A DNA stretch of 64,000 nt from Pseudomonas synxantha (GTDB taxonomy: Bacteria > Pseudomonadota > Gammaproteobacteria > Pseudomonadales > Pseudomonadaceae), in the NCBI RefSeq assembly GCF_900105675.1, contig NZ_LT629786.1, positions 2,604,001 to 2,668,000 on the forward strand, read 5' to 3'. The notes beneath the pieces are model-generated. The model searched no databases. It saw only the letters and a program-made list of their open reading frames with translations, and was not told where the DNA came from. The translations under genes were made by a program, and so were the position numbers. Below, piece by piece: positions 45,913-55,029 of this stretch; position 1 is the first letter of the stretch, and each line of letters starts with the position of its first letter.

Positions 45913-47067
45913 ATGACTGACGCTACTACCTTACGCCAACGCCTGCAGTCCATCGACGCCCTGCGCGGCCTGGTGATCCTGTTCATGCTACTGGACCATG
46001 TGCGCGAAACCTTCCTGTTGCATCGCCAGGTCAGCGACCCGATGAGCATCGACAGCACCGAGCCTGCGCTGTTTGTCAGCCGCACCCTGGCCCATCTATG
46101 CGCGCCGGTGTTTGTGCTGCTCACCGGCTTGTCGGCTTGGCTGTATGGCCAGAAATACCAGGGCCGGCGCGACGTGTCGGCGTTTCTGTTCAAGCGCGGG
46201 CTGTTTTTGGTGGTGCTGGAGTTCACCCTGGTCAACTTCGCCTGGACCTTCCAGCTGCCGCCCACGGTGATCTATATGCAGGTGATCTGGGCAATCGGCG
46301 TGAGCATGATCGCCCTCGCCGCCCTGGTGTGGTTGCCGCGTGCGTTGCTGATCAGCTTGGCCCTGGTGATCATTGCCGGGCATAACTTGCTCGATGCAGT
46401 GCACTTGGCCCCGGGATCGACGTCGCAGGCGCTGTGGTCGATCCTGCATGAACGCAGTTGGATCCAGGTGTCTGAAAACCTGCGGCTGCGCGTGACCTAC
46501 CCGGTGTTGCCGTGGATCGGCGTGATTGCCCTGGGCTACAGCGTCGGCCCCTGGTTTGCCAATGTCACACCGCCGGCCAGGCGCCAGCGTTATTTGCTGA
46601 CGGCGGGAATCGGCGCGCTGGTGGGGTTTGTGCTGTTGCGAATGCTCAACGGGTACGGCGACAAGCCTTGGCAGGCGTATGACAGCGGCGTGCAGACACT
46701 GATGAGCTTCTTCAACATTACCAAGTACCCGCCTTCGCTGTTGTTCCTGGCGTTGACGCTGGGCATTGGCTTGTTGGTACTGCTGGCGTTCGAACGTGTC
46801 GGGCATAAACGCTGGATCGGTGTACTGGCCGTGTTTGGCGCCGCGCCGATGTTCTTCTACCTGTTGCACCTGTATGTGCTGAAAATACTGTATGTGGCCT
46901 GTGCTGCGTTGCTTGGGCTCAACCACGGCAATTATTTCGGCTTCGACAGCATCGGCGCGGTGTGGCTGGCCGCGCTGTGGATGCCGCTGGCGTTGTACCC
47001 GCCCGTGCGCTGGTTTGCCGCGCTCAAAGCGCGTCGGCGCGACATCGCCTGGCTCAAATATCTCTGA
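45913..47067 (+). CDS. DUF1624 (HGSNAT-catalytic-like) membrane protein
   Basis: The 384-residue integral membrane protein has about ten helices. The start RLQSIDALRGLVILFMLLDH is the DUF1624/acyltransferase-like signature with an Asp and a His in the first helix. It is related to heparan-alpha-glucosaminide N-acetyltransferase and OpgC-type acyl transfer proteins, so acyl transfer to an envelope glycan is possible but not shown. Single gene, followed by a REPIN. Confidence 0.75.
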   Translation: MTDATTLRQRLQSIDALRGLVILFMLLDHVRETFLLHRQVSDPMSIDSTEPALFVSRTLAHLCAPVFVLLTGLSAWLYGQKYQGRRDVSAFLFKRGLFLVVLEFTLVNFAWTFQLPPTVIYMQVIWAIGVSMIALAALVWLPRALLISLALVIIAGHNLLDAVHLAPGSTSQALWSILHERSWIQVSENLRLRVTYPVLPWIGVIALGYSVGPWFANVTPPARRQRYLLTAGIGALVGFVLLRMLNGYGDKPWQAYDSGVQTLMSFFNITKYPPSLLFLALTLGIGLLVLLAFERVGHKRWIGVLAVFGAAPMFFYLLHLYVLKILYVACAALLGLNHGNYFGFDSIGAVWLAALWMPLALYPPVRWFAALKARRRDIAWLKYL

Positions 47068-47082
47068 CTATCGCTACTCCAA

Positions 47083-47170
47083 ATGTGGGAGGGGGCTTGC
47101 CCCCGATAGCGGTGGTTCAGCCAATGGATTTGGTACTGAAACTCCGCCATCGGGGGCAAGCCCCCTCTTA
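47083..47170. repeat. REPIN (right end decayed)
   Basis: ATGTGGGAGGGGGCTTGCCC at the left; the right REP ends CCCCCTCTTA, with two changes that break the outer pairs. Confidence 0.88.
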
Positions 47171-47243
47171 TCAAACATCAAATAAGCTACTGATTTTACA
47201 GAGTTAAAATTTAGTCTCTAAACCAGATATTTTGGAGGCGGCC

Positions 47244-47267
47244 CAGTTTGCTGCGCGACAGCGTCAC
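47244..47267 (+). repeat. 24-bp direct repeat, left copy
   Basis: CAGTTTGCTGCGCGACAGCG followed by TCAC; an identical copy lies exactly 900 bp downstream at 48144. The pair brackets the repeat island. Confidence 0.85.
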
Positions 47268-47299
47268 GTCGGCGATGTGAACGAGTGGTTGGTTGTTGG

Positions 47300-47606
47300 A
47301 CCGGGTACATATCCGTTATTTAGGTAACGGCGGCTATTGGTTCCGCTCTTACAGCGGGTCACTTTTGAAAGAGCCCAAAAGTAACCAAAAGGCTCTTGCC
47401 CCACCACTCGGCACCTCGCCTAGGCTCGGTGTGCCCGTAATCCGACATGGATTTGGGGGGCCGCCGCCACGCGCCATCCATGGCGCGGGGCGGCTAAACC
47501 GGCATCCCTGCCGGTTTACCCCCCAAATCCATGTCAGATTCCGGCCAGCGTGGTTTAACGGGCCGCCTAAGATCAAGATCAAAAACAAAAGCGAGGCGGC
47601 CTTAGA
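47300..47606 (-). repeat. Long structured repeat, copy B (reversed)
   Basis: It matches copy A through the centre and the tail. The outer stem is 47439-47460 with 47519-47540, 22 pairs and one mismatch. Compared with copy A, CAGGGATTT/AAATCCCTG becomes CATGGATTT/AAATCCATG, a paired change. Its 5' boundary is less well conserved. Confidence 0.82.
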
Positions 47607-47640
47607 GCCGACCTGATCGTTGAGGCGGGCGCGTTCCCCT

Positions 47641-47737
47641 GTGTGCGGGCTTGCTCGCGAAGGTCGTTAACGATGACGCGGGAACTCAGGATGAGCGCGG
47701 CGCACTCGGGTTTTTCGCGAGCAAGCTCGCTCCTACA
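47641..47737. repeat. REPIN of the second sequence type
   Basis: GCGGGCTTGCTCGCGAAG at the left with TTCGCGAGCAAGCTCGCTCC at the right and a GTTAACGATGA-type middle, like the element at 32132-32231. It separates the two oppositely oriented structured repeats. Confidence 0.88.
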
Positions 47738-47765
47738 GAAAAGCAGAAGCGCCGCCAGCGTATCT

Positions 47766-48099
47766 ACGATGCGAAGCGAGTGGCTCTTGATCTTGCTTTT
47801 GATCTCAGGCGCCCCGTTAAACCACGCTGGCCGAACGCAGGCTTGAATCCGTGGGTAACCCGGCAGGACGCCGGGTTAGCCGCACTGGGCCATGGATGGC
47901 CCATTGCGGCGGCCCACGGATTCAAGCCTGCGTTCGGGCATGCCGAGCCTAGGCGAGGCACCGAGTGGTGGGGCGAGGACCTTTTGGTTACTTTTGGGTC
48001 CTTCCAAAAGTGACCCGCTGTAAGAGCGGAACCCTAAGTGGCCGTTACCGCAGCAACGGATATGTACTCGGTCAAAACCCCAACATCCTGGTCGGCTGT
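47766..48099 (+). repeat. Long structured repeat, copy C
   Basis: Ends match copy A, but the centre is replaced. The outer stem is 47832-47855 with 47913-47936: 24 perfect pairs of quite different sequence. Hairpin 1 is 47856-47864 with 47870-47878; hairpin 2 is 47882-47893 with 47896-47907, with the same C/T mismatch as copy A. So structure is preserved while sequence changes. Confidence 0.85.
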
Positions 48100-48143
48100 T
48101 AGCCCCCCTCCCACCGCTATGGCAAGCAACCCCTCTTACCAAA

Positions 48144-48167
48144 CAGTTTGCTGCGCGACAGCGTCAC
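48144..48167 (+). repeat. 24-bp direct repeat, right copy
   Basis: Identical to 47244-47267. It is followed by a decayed REP hairpin near the end of metE. Confidence 0.85.
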
Positions 48168-48208
48168 ATCGAAAATGTGGTGGGGACTCCCACATTTTTT
48201 AGACTGTG

Positions 48209-50497
48209 TCAGGCCAATTCGGCGCGCAGTTGGCGGGCGGCGGTGACCATGTGAATGAGCGCCGCCTCCGTCTCCGGCCAACCCCGCGTCTTCAAACCGC
48301 AATCGGGGTTGACCCACAGACGCTCTGCCGGAATCCGCTTGGCGGCCTTGCGCAATAAGTTGGCCATCTCCGAGGCATCCGGTATCCGTGGCGAGTGGAT
48401 GTCATACACCCCCGGGCCGATTTCATTCGGGTAAGCGAAGGCTTCGAATGCGTCGAGCAGCTCCATGTCCGAACGCGAGGTTTCGATGGTAATCACGTCG
48501 GCGTCCATTGCCGCGATGGACTCGATTACATCATTGAACTCGCTGTAGCACATGTGGGTGTGGATTTGGGTTTCGTCTCGCACACCACAGGCGCACAGGC
48601 GGAACACCTCGGTGGCCCAGTCAAGGTAGTGCTGCCACTGCGCCTGGCGCAACGGCAAGCCTTCACGGAATGCGGCTTCGTCGATCTGCACGATCTTGAT
48701 CCCGGCCGCTTCCAGGTCCAGCACTTCGTCACGAATCGCCAGGGCCAGTTGCCGGGCCTGCACTTCGCGGCTCACGTCTTCCCTTGGGAACGACCACATC
48801 AGCATCGTCACCGGGCCAGTCAGCATGCCCTTCATCACTTTGTCGGTCAGGCCCTGGGCGTAGCGGAGCCACTCCACGGTCATGGCTTTCGGGCGGCTCA
48901 GATCACCCACAATCACCGCCGGTTTCACACAGCGCGAACCGTAGCTCTGCACCCAGCCGAAACGGCTGAACGCGTAGCCATCCAGTTGTTCGGCGAAGTA
49001 CTCGACCATGTCGTTACGCTCGGCTTCACCGTGCACCAGCACATCCAGCCCGAGGTTTTCCTGGACCTCGACGGCGTGCTTGATCTCACTGTGCATGGCC
49101 TCGACGTATTCGGCTTCGCTCAACTTGCCGGCCTTATAAGACTGGCGTGCCAGGCGGATCGACGCAGTTTGCGGGAACGAACCGATGGTGGTGGTCGGGA
49201 ATAGCGGCAGGTCCAGGCCGGCCCGCTGTTTCGCAATGCGTTGGGCAAACGGCGACTGACGCTGGCTGTCTTGGGCGGTGATGGCGGCGACACGGGCTTG
49301 AACGGCAGGCTTATGGATCCGTGGCGAAGCAGCGCGGGCAACCTGTACGGCTCGGCTTTCGGCCAGGGCGACAAGTACGTTGGGGGCTTCGGGCTGGTCA
49401 ACAGCCTGGGCCAGCACCGCCACTTCTTCGCACTTCTGAACAGCAAAGGCCAGCCAGCTTTTCAGCTCGGCATCCAGCTGGTCTTCACGGCCAAGGTCCA
49501 CAGGGCTGTGCAGCAGCGAACAGGACGGCGCAACCCACAGGCGATCGCCCAATTTCTCGTGGGCATGCTGCAAGGTGGCCAAGGCTTTTTCCAGGTCGCA
49601 GCGCCAAACGTTGCGGCCATTGACTACGCCCAGGGACAACACTTTATAAGCCGGTAGGCGGTCGAGGATGGTCGGGTACTGGTCCGGCGCTCGCACCAGG
49701 TCGATGTGCAGGCCATCCACTGGCAGGTTGGCGGCCAAACCGAGGTTCTCTTCCAGGCCACCGAAGTAGGTCGCCACCAGTTTTTTCAGCGGGTCACGCT
49801 GGATCAGGTTGTAGGCACGCTCAAACGCGTTCTTCCACTCCTGGGGCAAATCGAGCACCAGGATCGGCTCGTCGATCTGCACCCACTCCACGCCCAGGTC
49901 CGCCAGGCGCTGGAAGATCTGGCCGTACAGCGGCAGCAGGCGCTCGAGCAGGTCAAGCTTGTCGAAATCGCCACCCTTGGTCTTGCCCAGCCACAGGTAG
50001 GTCAGCGGACCGATCACGACTGGCTTGACGGTGTGGCCGAGGTCACGGGCTTGCTTGACCTCTTCGAACAGCTGGTCCCACCCCAGGTGGAACTGCTGGT
50101 CGACGCTGAACTCCGGCACAAGGTAGTGATAGTTGGTGTCGAACCACTTGGTCATCTCCTGGGCGTGGGCACCGCCGCAGCAGCTGTCACTGACCCCACG
50201 GGCCATGGCGAACAGGGTATGCAACGTGGCCTGGCCATCGGCCGGGCGGAAGCGCTCGGGAATCACGCCGAACATCAGCGAGTGGGTGAGTACCTGGTCG
50301 TACCAGGCGAAATCACCGGCGGGCAGCAGTTCGATGCCGGCCTGTTTTTGCAGTTCCCAATGGGTCTTTCGCAAGTCACGGCCCACGGCACGCAGGCCGG
50401 CCTCGTCGAGCTCGCCTTTCCAGAACGCTTCCTGCGCTTTTTTCAGTTCGCGGTCGCGTCCAATGCGCGGAAATCCGAGGGAATGAGCGACTGCCAT
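48209..50497 (-). CDS. metE: Cobalamin-independent methionine synthase
   Basis: The 762-residue two-barrel protein makes methionine from homocysteine and methyltetrahydrofolate-triglutamate. It starts [20 protein letters not shown]. Zinc ligands are visible in [10 protein letters not shown] and [11 protein letters not shown]. The second barrel begins [15 protein letters not shown]. Length is standard. The start is 53 bp from a 21-bp palindrome that fits a MetR-type operator. Single gene, divergent from nspC. Confidence 0.95.
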   Translation of the reverse strand: MAVAHSLGFPRIGRDRELKKAQEAFWKGELDEAGLRAVGRDLRKTHWELQKQAGIELLPAGDFAWYDQVLTHSLMFGVIPERFRPADGQATLHTLFAMARGVSDSCCGGAHAQEMTKWFDTNYHYLVPEFSVDQQFHLGWDQLFEEVKQARDLGHTVKPVVIGPLTYLWLGKTKGGDFDKLDLLERLLPLYGQIFQRLADLGVEWVQIDEPILVLDLPQEWKNAFERAYNLIQRDPLKKLVATYFGGLEENLGLAANLPVDGLHIDLVRAPDQYPTILDRLPAYKVLSLGVVNGRNVWRCDLEKALATLQHAHEKLGDRLWVAPSCSLLHSPVDLGREDQLDAELKSWLAFAVQKCEEVAVLAQAVDQPEAPNVLVALAESRAVQVARAASPRIHKPAVQARVAAITAQDSQRQSPFAQRIAKQRAGLDLPLFPTTTIGSFPQTASIRLARQSYKAGKLSEAEYVEAMHSEIKHAVEVQENLGLDVLVHGEAERNDMVEYFAEQLDGYAFSRFGWVQSYGSRCVKPAVIVGDLSRPKAMTVEWLRYAQGLTDKVMKGMLTGPVTMLMWSFPREDVSREVQARQLALAIRDEVLDLEAAGIKIVQIDEAAFREGLPLRQAQWQHYLDWATEVFRLCACGVRDETQIHTHMCYSEFNDVIESIAAMDADVITIETSRSDMELLDAFEAFAYPNEIGPGVYDIHSPRIPDASEMANLLRKAAKRIPAERLWVNPDCGLKTRGWPETEAALIHMVTAARQLRAELA

Positions 50498-50549
50498 GAC
50501 CTAAAGCTCCAATGTCGTTATTGATGGCAGCCATTGTCGGCAGAGGGTG

Positions 50550-50570
50550 ATAATGAGACAAACTCATTAT
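50550..50570. promoter_or_regulatory. Palindromic operator, probably MetR
   Basis: ATAATGAG-ACAAA-CTCATTAT: 8-bp arms around 5 bp. The core TGAG-N5-CTCA is close to the MetR consensus TGAA-N5-TTCA, and it stands 53 bp before the metE start. Confidence 0.5.
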
Positions 50571-50783
50571 TCTATAGATCATCACAAGATCTGCTCATGT
50601 TCATGCTTCAATACGCGAACGTTAACTTGATGGGTAGTACCGCCCTCCTCCCAACGAACGGTCACACTCAGGCCCTATGCTTGAACACGGCGCGCAAAAT
50701 CCGCCCGCTAACCTTTCGATCTGTTCCAAGTGCGGGCACAATGCGTGTCCTTTTTTGGCAGGCACCGCCGCAGGCTCTCAAAA

Positions 50784-51881
50784 ATGATCAAAACGCCGTA
50801 TTACCTCATCGATAAACAGAAGCTTCTGGTCAACATGCAGAAGATTGCCTACGTGCGCGAGCAGTCCGGCGCCAAGGCTCTGCTGGCACTCAAGTGCTTT
50901 GCCACCTGGTCGGTGTTCGACCTGATGCAGCAATACATGGACGGCACCACCTCGTCGTCGCTGTACGAGTTGAAGCTCGGCCGCCAGAAGTTCGAAGGTG
51001 AAGCGCACGCCTACAGCGTGGCCTGGGCCGACGATGAAATCGAAGAGATGCTGGAGAACTGCGACAAGATCATCTTCAACTCCATCAGCCAGCTGCAGCG
51101 GTTTGCCGAGCGTTCCGAGGGCAAAACCCGTGGCCTGCGTGTGAACCCGCAGGTGAGCAGCTCCGACTACCTGCTGGCCGACCCGGCGCGCCCGTTCAGC
51201 CGCCTGGGCGAATGGGACCCGGTGAAGATCGACGGCGTGATCGAGCAGATCTCTGGCTTCATGTTCCACAACAACTGCGAGAACGGCGACTTCAGCCTGT
51301 TCGACAAAATGCTTGGCACCATCGAGGAACGTTTCGGTGAGCTGCTGCACAAGGTCAAGTGGGTCAGCCTCGGCGGCGGCATCCACTTTACCGGTGAAGG
51401 CTACGCGCTGGACGCGTTCTGCGCGCGCTTGAAGGCGTTCTCCGAGAAGTACGGCGTGCAGGTGTACCTGGAACCGGGGGAAGCTGCGATCACCAACAGC
51501 GCCTCCCTGGAAGTCACCGTGCTCGACACACTCTACAACGGCAAGCACCTGGCCGTGGTCGACAGCTCCATCGAAGCCCACCTGTTGGATCTGCTGATCT
51601 ATCGCCTCAATGCCAAGCTGGCGCCAAGCGAGGGTGAACACACCTACATGGTGTGCGGCAAATCCTGCCTGGCCGGGGACATCTTCGGCGAGTATCAATT
51701 CGATCGTCCGCTGGCCATCGGCGATCGGCTGTCGTTCATCGACACCGCGGGCTACACCATGGTCAAGAAAAATTGGTTCAACGGCCTGAAAATGCCGTCC
51801 ATCGTAGTGAAACAACTCGACGGTACAGTCGAGGTGGTTCGTGAATTTGGTTACGACGACTACCTGTCCAGCCTTTCCTAA
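50784..51881 (+). CDS. nspC: Carboxynorspermidine/carboxyspermidine decarboxylase
   Basis: The 365-residue fold-type III PLP decarboxylase has its PLP-lysine in ALLALKCFATWSVFD, a VSLGGGIHFTGEG phosphate-binding loop and the dimer-interface Cys in MVCGKSCLAGDIFGEY. It removes CO2 from carboxy(nor)spermidine to give the polyamine. It is followed 28 bp later by the matching dehydrogenase, so this pair forms an aspartate-semialdehyde-based route to spermidine or norspermidine. ATG at 50784; no strong ribosome site visible. Confidence 0.88.
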   Translation: MIKTPYYLIDKQKLLVNMQKIAYVREQSGAKALLALKCFATWSVFDLMQQYMDGTTSSSLYELKLGRQKFEGEAHAYSVAWADDEIEEMLENCDKIIFNSISQLQRFAERSEGKTRGLRVNPQVSSSDYLLADPARPFSRLGEWDPVKIDGVIEQISGFMFHNNCENGDFSLFDKMLGTIEERFGELLHKVKWVSLGGGIHFTGEGYALDAFCARLKAFSEKYGVQVYLEPGEAAITNSASLEVTVLDTLYNGKHLAVVDSSIEAHLLDLLIYRLNAKLAPSEGEHTYMVCGKSCLAGDIFGEYQFDRPLAIGDRLSFIDTAGYTMVKKNWFNGLKMPSIVVKQLDGTVEVVREFGYDDYLSSLS

Positions 51882-51909
51882 GCTGGCGGATATAGGAGAA
51901 ATAAAGCAA

Positions 51910-53154
51910 TTGAAAAAGAACGTTCTTATCATTGGTGCAGGAGGTGTCGCCAAGGTGGTGGCCCACAAGTGCGCGCAGCACAACGACGAACTCGGTCGTA
52001 TTGCTATCGCGTCGCGCAACATCTCCAAATGCCAGGCCATCATCGACAGCGTCAAGGCCAAGGGTAGCCTCAAGGTACCCGCCGATATCCAAGCCTTTGC
52101 GCTGAACGCCCTGGACGTGGAAGCGACCAAGGCCTTGATCCGCGAAACTGAGTCACAGATCGTCATCAACGTCGGTTCCGCGTTCCTCAACATGTCGGTA
52201 CTGCGCGCCTGCATCGATACCGGCGTGGCCTACCTCGACACCGCCATCCACGAAGAGCCGGGCAAGGTCTGCGAGACCCCGCCGTGGTACGGCAACTACG
52301 AATGGAATCACCTGGAAGAATGCAAACAGAAGAACATCACCGCCATCCTTGGCGTGGGCTTCGACCCAGGTGTCGTCAACGCGTACGCCGCGCTGGCGCA
52401 GCAACAGCATTTCGACCGCATTGATTCGATCGACATTCTCGACGTCAATGCCGGCTCCCATGGCAAATACTTCGCCACCAATTTCGATCCGGAAATCAAC
52501 TTCCGCGAATTTACCGGGCAGGTGTGGAGCTGGCAGAACAGCCAGTGGACCAGCAACACCATGTTCGAAGTCAAACGCACCGACGACCTGCCGGTAGTTG
52601 GCTCGCAGAACCTCTACCTCACCGGCCACGATGAAGTGCACTCGCTGTCGAAAAACCTCGACGTGCCCAACGTGCGTTTCTGGATGAGCTTCGGCGAACA
52701 CTACATCAACGTGTTTACCGTACTGAAAAACCTCGGCCTGCTCTCCGAGAAGCCAGTCAAGACCGCCGAAGGCCTGGAAGTGGTGCCGTTGAAAGTGGTC
52801 AAGGCCGTGCTGCCTGATCCGTCTTCGCTTGCCCCGGGCTACACCGGCAAGACCTGCATCGGCGACCTGGTCAAAGGCACCAAGGATGGCCAGCCGCGGG
52901 AAATGTTCATCTACAACGTGGCTGATCACGAAGAGGCGTATGCCGAGACCGACAGCCAGGGCATCTCCTACACCGCAGGCGTTCCACCGGTCGCTGCTGC
53001 GCTGCTGGTTGCGCGTGGCGAGTGGGATGTGAAGCACATGGCCAACGTTGAGGAACTGCCGGCTGAGCCGTTCCTAAAGGCGCTGGATGTGATGGGCTTG
53101 CCGACCCGGATCAAGGACGAGAACGGTGATCGCGCTTGGGATGCGATTGCCTGA
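51910..53154 (+). CDS. Carboxynorspermidine/carboxyspermidine dehydrogenase (saccharopine dehydrogenase family)
   Basis: The 414-residue protein has the nucleotide-binding start KKNVLIIGAGGVAKVVAHK and the landmarks NVGSAFLNMSVLRACIDTGV and GVGFDPGVVNAYAALA. It condenses aspartate semialdehyde with putrescine or diaminopropane, using NADPH. Start: TTG at 51910 with TAGGAG 11 bp upstream. The in-frame ATG at 51841 lies inside nspC and gives a poor N-terminus. A strong terminator follows at 53175. Confidence 0.87.
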   Translation: MKKNVLIIGAGGVAKVVAHKCAQHNDELGRIAIASRNISKCQAIIDSVKAKGSLKVPADIQAFALNALDVEATKALIRETESQIVINVGSAFLNMSVLRACIDTGVAYLDTAIHEEPGKVCETPPWYGNYEWNHLEECKQKNITAILGVGFDPGVVNAYAALAQQQHFDRIDSIDILDVNAGSHGKYFATNFDPEINFREFTGQVWSWQNSQWTSNTMFEVKRTDDLPVVGSQNLYLTGHDEVHSLSKNLDVPNVRFWMSFGEHYINVFTVLKNLGLLSEKPVKTAEGLEVVPLKVVKAVLPDPSSLAPGYTGKTCIGDLVKGTKDGQPREMFIYNVADHEEAYAETDSQGISYTAGVPPVAAALLVARGEWDVKHMANVEELPAEPFLKALDVMGLPTRIKDENGDRAWDAIA

Positions 53155-53174
53155 TAGGCGATAGCTGACCACAC

Positions 53175-53206
53175 AAAAAAATGCGCCCAACCGGGCGCAT
53201 TTTTTG
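53175..53206 (+). terminator. Rho-independent terminator of the polyamine operon
   Basis: Stem ATGCGCCC/GGGCGCAT (53181-53188 with 53193-53200), loop AACC, flanked by an A-run and followed by TTTTTGTTT. Confidence 0.9.
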
Positions 53207-53245
53207 TTTGGGTATCCTAGATATCCCCAGAACGCTGGAGAGTCA

Positions 53246-53340
53246 AATGTGGGAGGGGGCTTGCTCCCGATGGCTGTGTGTCAGCCAGCCTATTCTTTAC
53301 TGACCCACCGCTATCGGGAGCAAGCCCCCTCCCACATTTT
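53246..53340. repeat. REPIN, array unit 1
   Basis: Inverted REP pair with intact arms. Its left neighbour sequence differs from the other units, so it marks the edge of the array. Confidence 0.93.
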
Positions 53341-53472
53341 GATCTGCTTTGCCTGTTATTCCAGGTTACGCGCCGAGTTGCTCAGCGCTCTTGAGCGCTT
53401 CAAAGAGCTTGTGCCAACTCCCACTATATTTTTGCTTGGGTGGTACACAGATCCTTAGACCACCGAAGATCC

Positions 53473-53567
53473 AATGTGGGAGGGGGCTCGCCCCCGATGG
53501 CTGTGTGTCAGCCAGCCTATTCGTTACTGACCCACCGCTATCGGGAGCAAGCCCCCTCCCACATTTT
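53473..53567. repeat. REPIN, array unit 2
   Basis: Inverted REP pair; left arm reads GGGCTCGCCCCCGA, a change shared with unit 3. Confidence 0.93.
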
Positions 53568-53698
53568 GATCTGCATTGCCTGTTATTCCAGGTTACGCGC
53601 CGAGTTGCTCAGCGCTCTTGAGCGCTTCAAAGAGCTTGTGCCAACTCCCACTATATTTTGCTTGGGTGGTACACAGATCCTTAGACCATCGAAGATCC

Positions 53699-53793
53699 AA
53701 TGTGGGAGGGGGCTCGCCCCCGATGGCTGTGTGTCAGCCAGCCTATTCGTTACTGACCCACCGCCATCGGGAGCAAGCCCCCTCGCACATTTT
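53699..53793. repeat. REPIN, array unit 3
   Basis: Inverted REP pair sharing the GGGCTCGCCCCCGA left arm with unit 2; the right arm has CCTCGCACA, a single change. Confidence 0.93.
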
Positions 53794-53925
53794 GATCTGC
53801 TTTGCCTGTTATTCCAGGTTACGCGCCGAGTTGCTCAGCGCTCTTGAGCGCTTCAAAGAGCTTGTGCCAACTCCCACTATATTTTTGCTTGGGTGGTACA
53901 CAGATCCTTAGACCACCGAAGATCC

Positions 53926-54020
53926 AATGTGGGAGGGGGCTTGCTCTCGATGGCGGTATGTCAGCCAGCCTATTCTTTACTGACCCACCGCCATCGGGAG
54001 CAAGCCCCCTCCCACATTTT
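53926..54020. repeat. REPIN, array unit 4
   Basis: Inverted REP pair; left arm has GCTTGCTCTCGA. It directly follows (on the minus strand) the end of the IclR-type gene. Confidence 0.93.
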
Positions 54021-54035
54021 GATCTGCTTTGCCTG

Positions 54036-54815
54036 TTATTCCAGGTTTCGCGCCGAGTTGCTCAGCGCTCTTGAGCATTGCAACAACGCCGGCGCAAGCT
54101 GTTTTTCAGCCGCCGCCTGGCTCCAGCGACTGGTCGGCGCCACCACATGCACCGCCGCTACCGGTCGACCGTTGGCGCCCAGCACGGGGGCGCCGATGGT
54201 CATGTCGCCCAGGAACAGTTCCTGGCCATTTACCGCATACCCCTGCTCGCGCACTTGCTGCAGCGACTCCAGAATTCGGTCGACGTCTGTCACGGTATGG
54301 CTGGTGTGCGCTACTCGCTGACTGTTCTGAATCAGTGCCAGCGCTTCATCCTGCGGCAAGGCGCTCAAATAAGCCCGCCCCGACGCGGTGCAGTACATCG
54401 GCACCCGCGAGCCGATCGGCATGTGCACCGGCACAAACCCGGCACTGACAAACCGCGCAATGTAAGTCATGTCCTGGCCCGCCGGCTCGGTCAGGCACGA
54501 CGTCTCACCGGTCAACCGCGTCAACTCGGACAAGAACGGGTTGGCCACTTCAATCAGCGAATGCGCATCCAGGTAACTGAACCCCAGCTCCAGCACCCGA
54601 GGTGTGAGTTGGTAATGCCGTGTGCGCGAGTGTTTCCGAAGGTAACCCAGGCTTTCGAGGGTAAACACCATGCGCTGGGCCGAGCTTTTGGTCATGCCAG
54701 CAGCCTCGGCCACCTCTGCAAGGCTCATGCTGCGGCGCTGGGCGCTGAATGCCTTGAGCACCGACAGGCCTTTTTCCAGGGATTGGTTGTGCAAACTGTT
54801 GCGGTCTTCGGGCAT
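54036..54815 (-). CDS. IclR-family transcriptional regulator
   Basis: The 259-residue protein has an N-terminal winged helix (SLAEVAEAAGMTKSSAQRMVFTLESLGYL, about residues 31-60) and a GAF-like IclR effector domain with SRVPMYCTASGRAYLSALP. It is divergent from an amino-acid ABC transporter/FAD oxidase operon, which it probably controls via a TATCGC-ATA-GCGATA palindrome. Its last codons (RALSNSARNLE, stop) are repeated three times downstream in the tandem array, with arginine codon CGT there in place of CGA here. Confidence 0.85.
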   Translation of the reverse strand: MPEDRNSLHNQSLEKGLSVLKAFSAQRRSMSLAEVAEAAGMTKSSAQRMVFTLESLGYLRKHSRTRHYQLTPRVLELGFSYLDAHSLIEVANPFLSELTRLTGETSCLTEPAGQDMTYIARFVSAGFVPVHMPIGSRVPMYCTASGRAYLSALPQDEALALIQNSQRVAHTSHTVTDVDRILESLQQVREQGYAVNGQELFLGDMTIGAPVLGANGRPVAAVHVVAPTSRWSQAAAEKQLAPALLQCSRALSNSARNLE

Positions 54816-54886
54816 GGCGAACTCGCGGGCTGGTCAATCAGGCGTGGCGATATTTCTACCTTAAAAGCTATGAAATGACCACAAAA

Positions 54887-54901
54887 TATCGCATAGCGAT
54901 A
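54887..54901. promoter_or_regulatory. Candidate IclR-type operator
   Basis: TATCGC-ATA-GCGATA, a perfect 15-bp palindrome in the 214-bp divergent region, 72 bp from the regulator start. Size and symmetry suit IclR proteins. Confidence 0.45.
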
Positions 54902-55029
54902 CGATAAGTTCATTTCTACAACTTTATTAGGTCGTTTACGATTTTTCCGATTCAAAATGGCATAGAGCTTGCGGTTTTATCAGCATTCGCTTGCGCAACT
55001 GACTTCTGTTTTTCTTATGGAGCAACCCG

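Larger units (their letters stand above)
47171..48208. other. Repeat island without genes
   Basis: 1.04 kb between the DUF1624 gene and metE. It holds two structured repeats in opposite orientation, a second-type REPIN between them, decayed REP pieces (48100-48135, 48173-48198) and 24-bp direct repeats at its flanks. No frame in it looks like a real gene. Confidence 0.75.
53246..54075 (+). repeat. Tandem array of 226/227-bp units carrying REPINs and copies of a gene end
   Basis: Unit starts (AATGTGGGAGG) at 53246, 53473, 53699 and 53926, i.e. periods 227, 226 and 227. Each full unit is a REPIN, then a copy of the last ~45 bp of the downstream IclR-type gene including its stop, then a ~90-bp spacer. 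The fourth unit runs into the real gene end. Units differ by only a few bases. Confidence 0.92.

Noticed and set aside
53246..54075. Regular repeats considered as a CRISPR array
   Set aside because: Units are 226-227 bp with no unique spacers, and no cas genes are present.
53204..54321. Repeated protein-like frames over the tandem array
   Set aside because: They are translations of REPINs and of the reversed IclR gene end, with no start signals.
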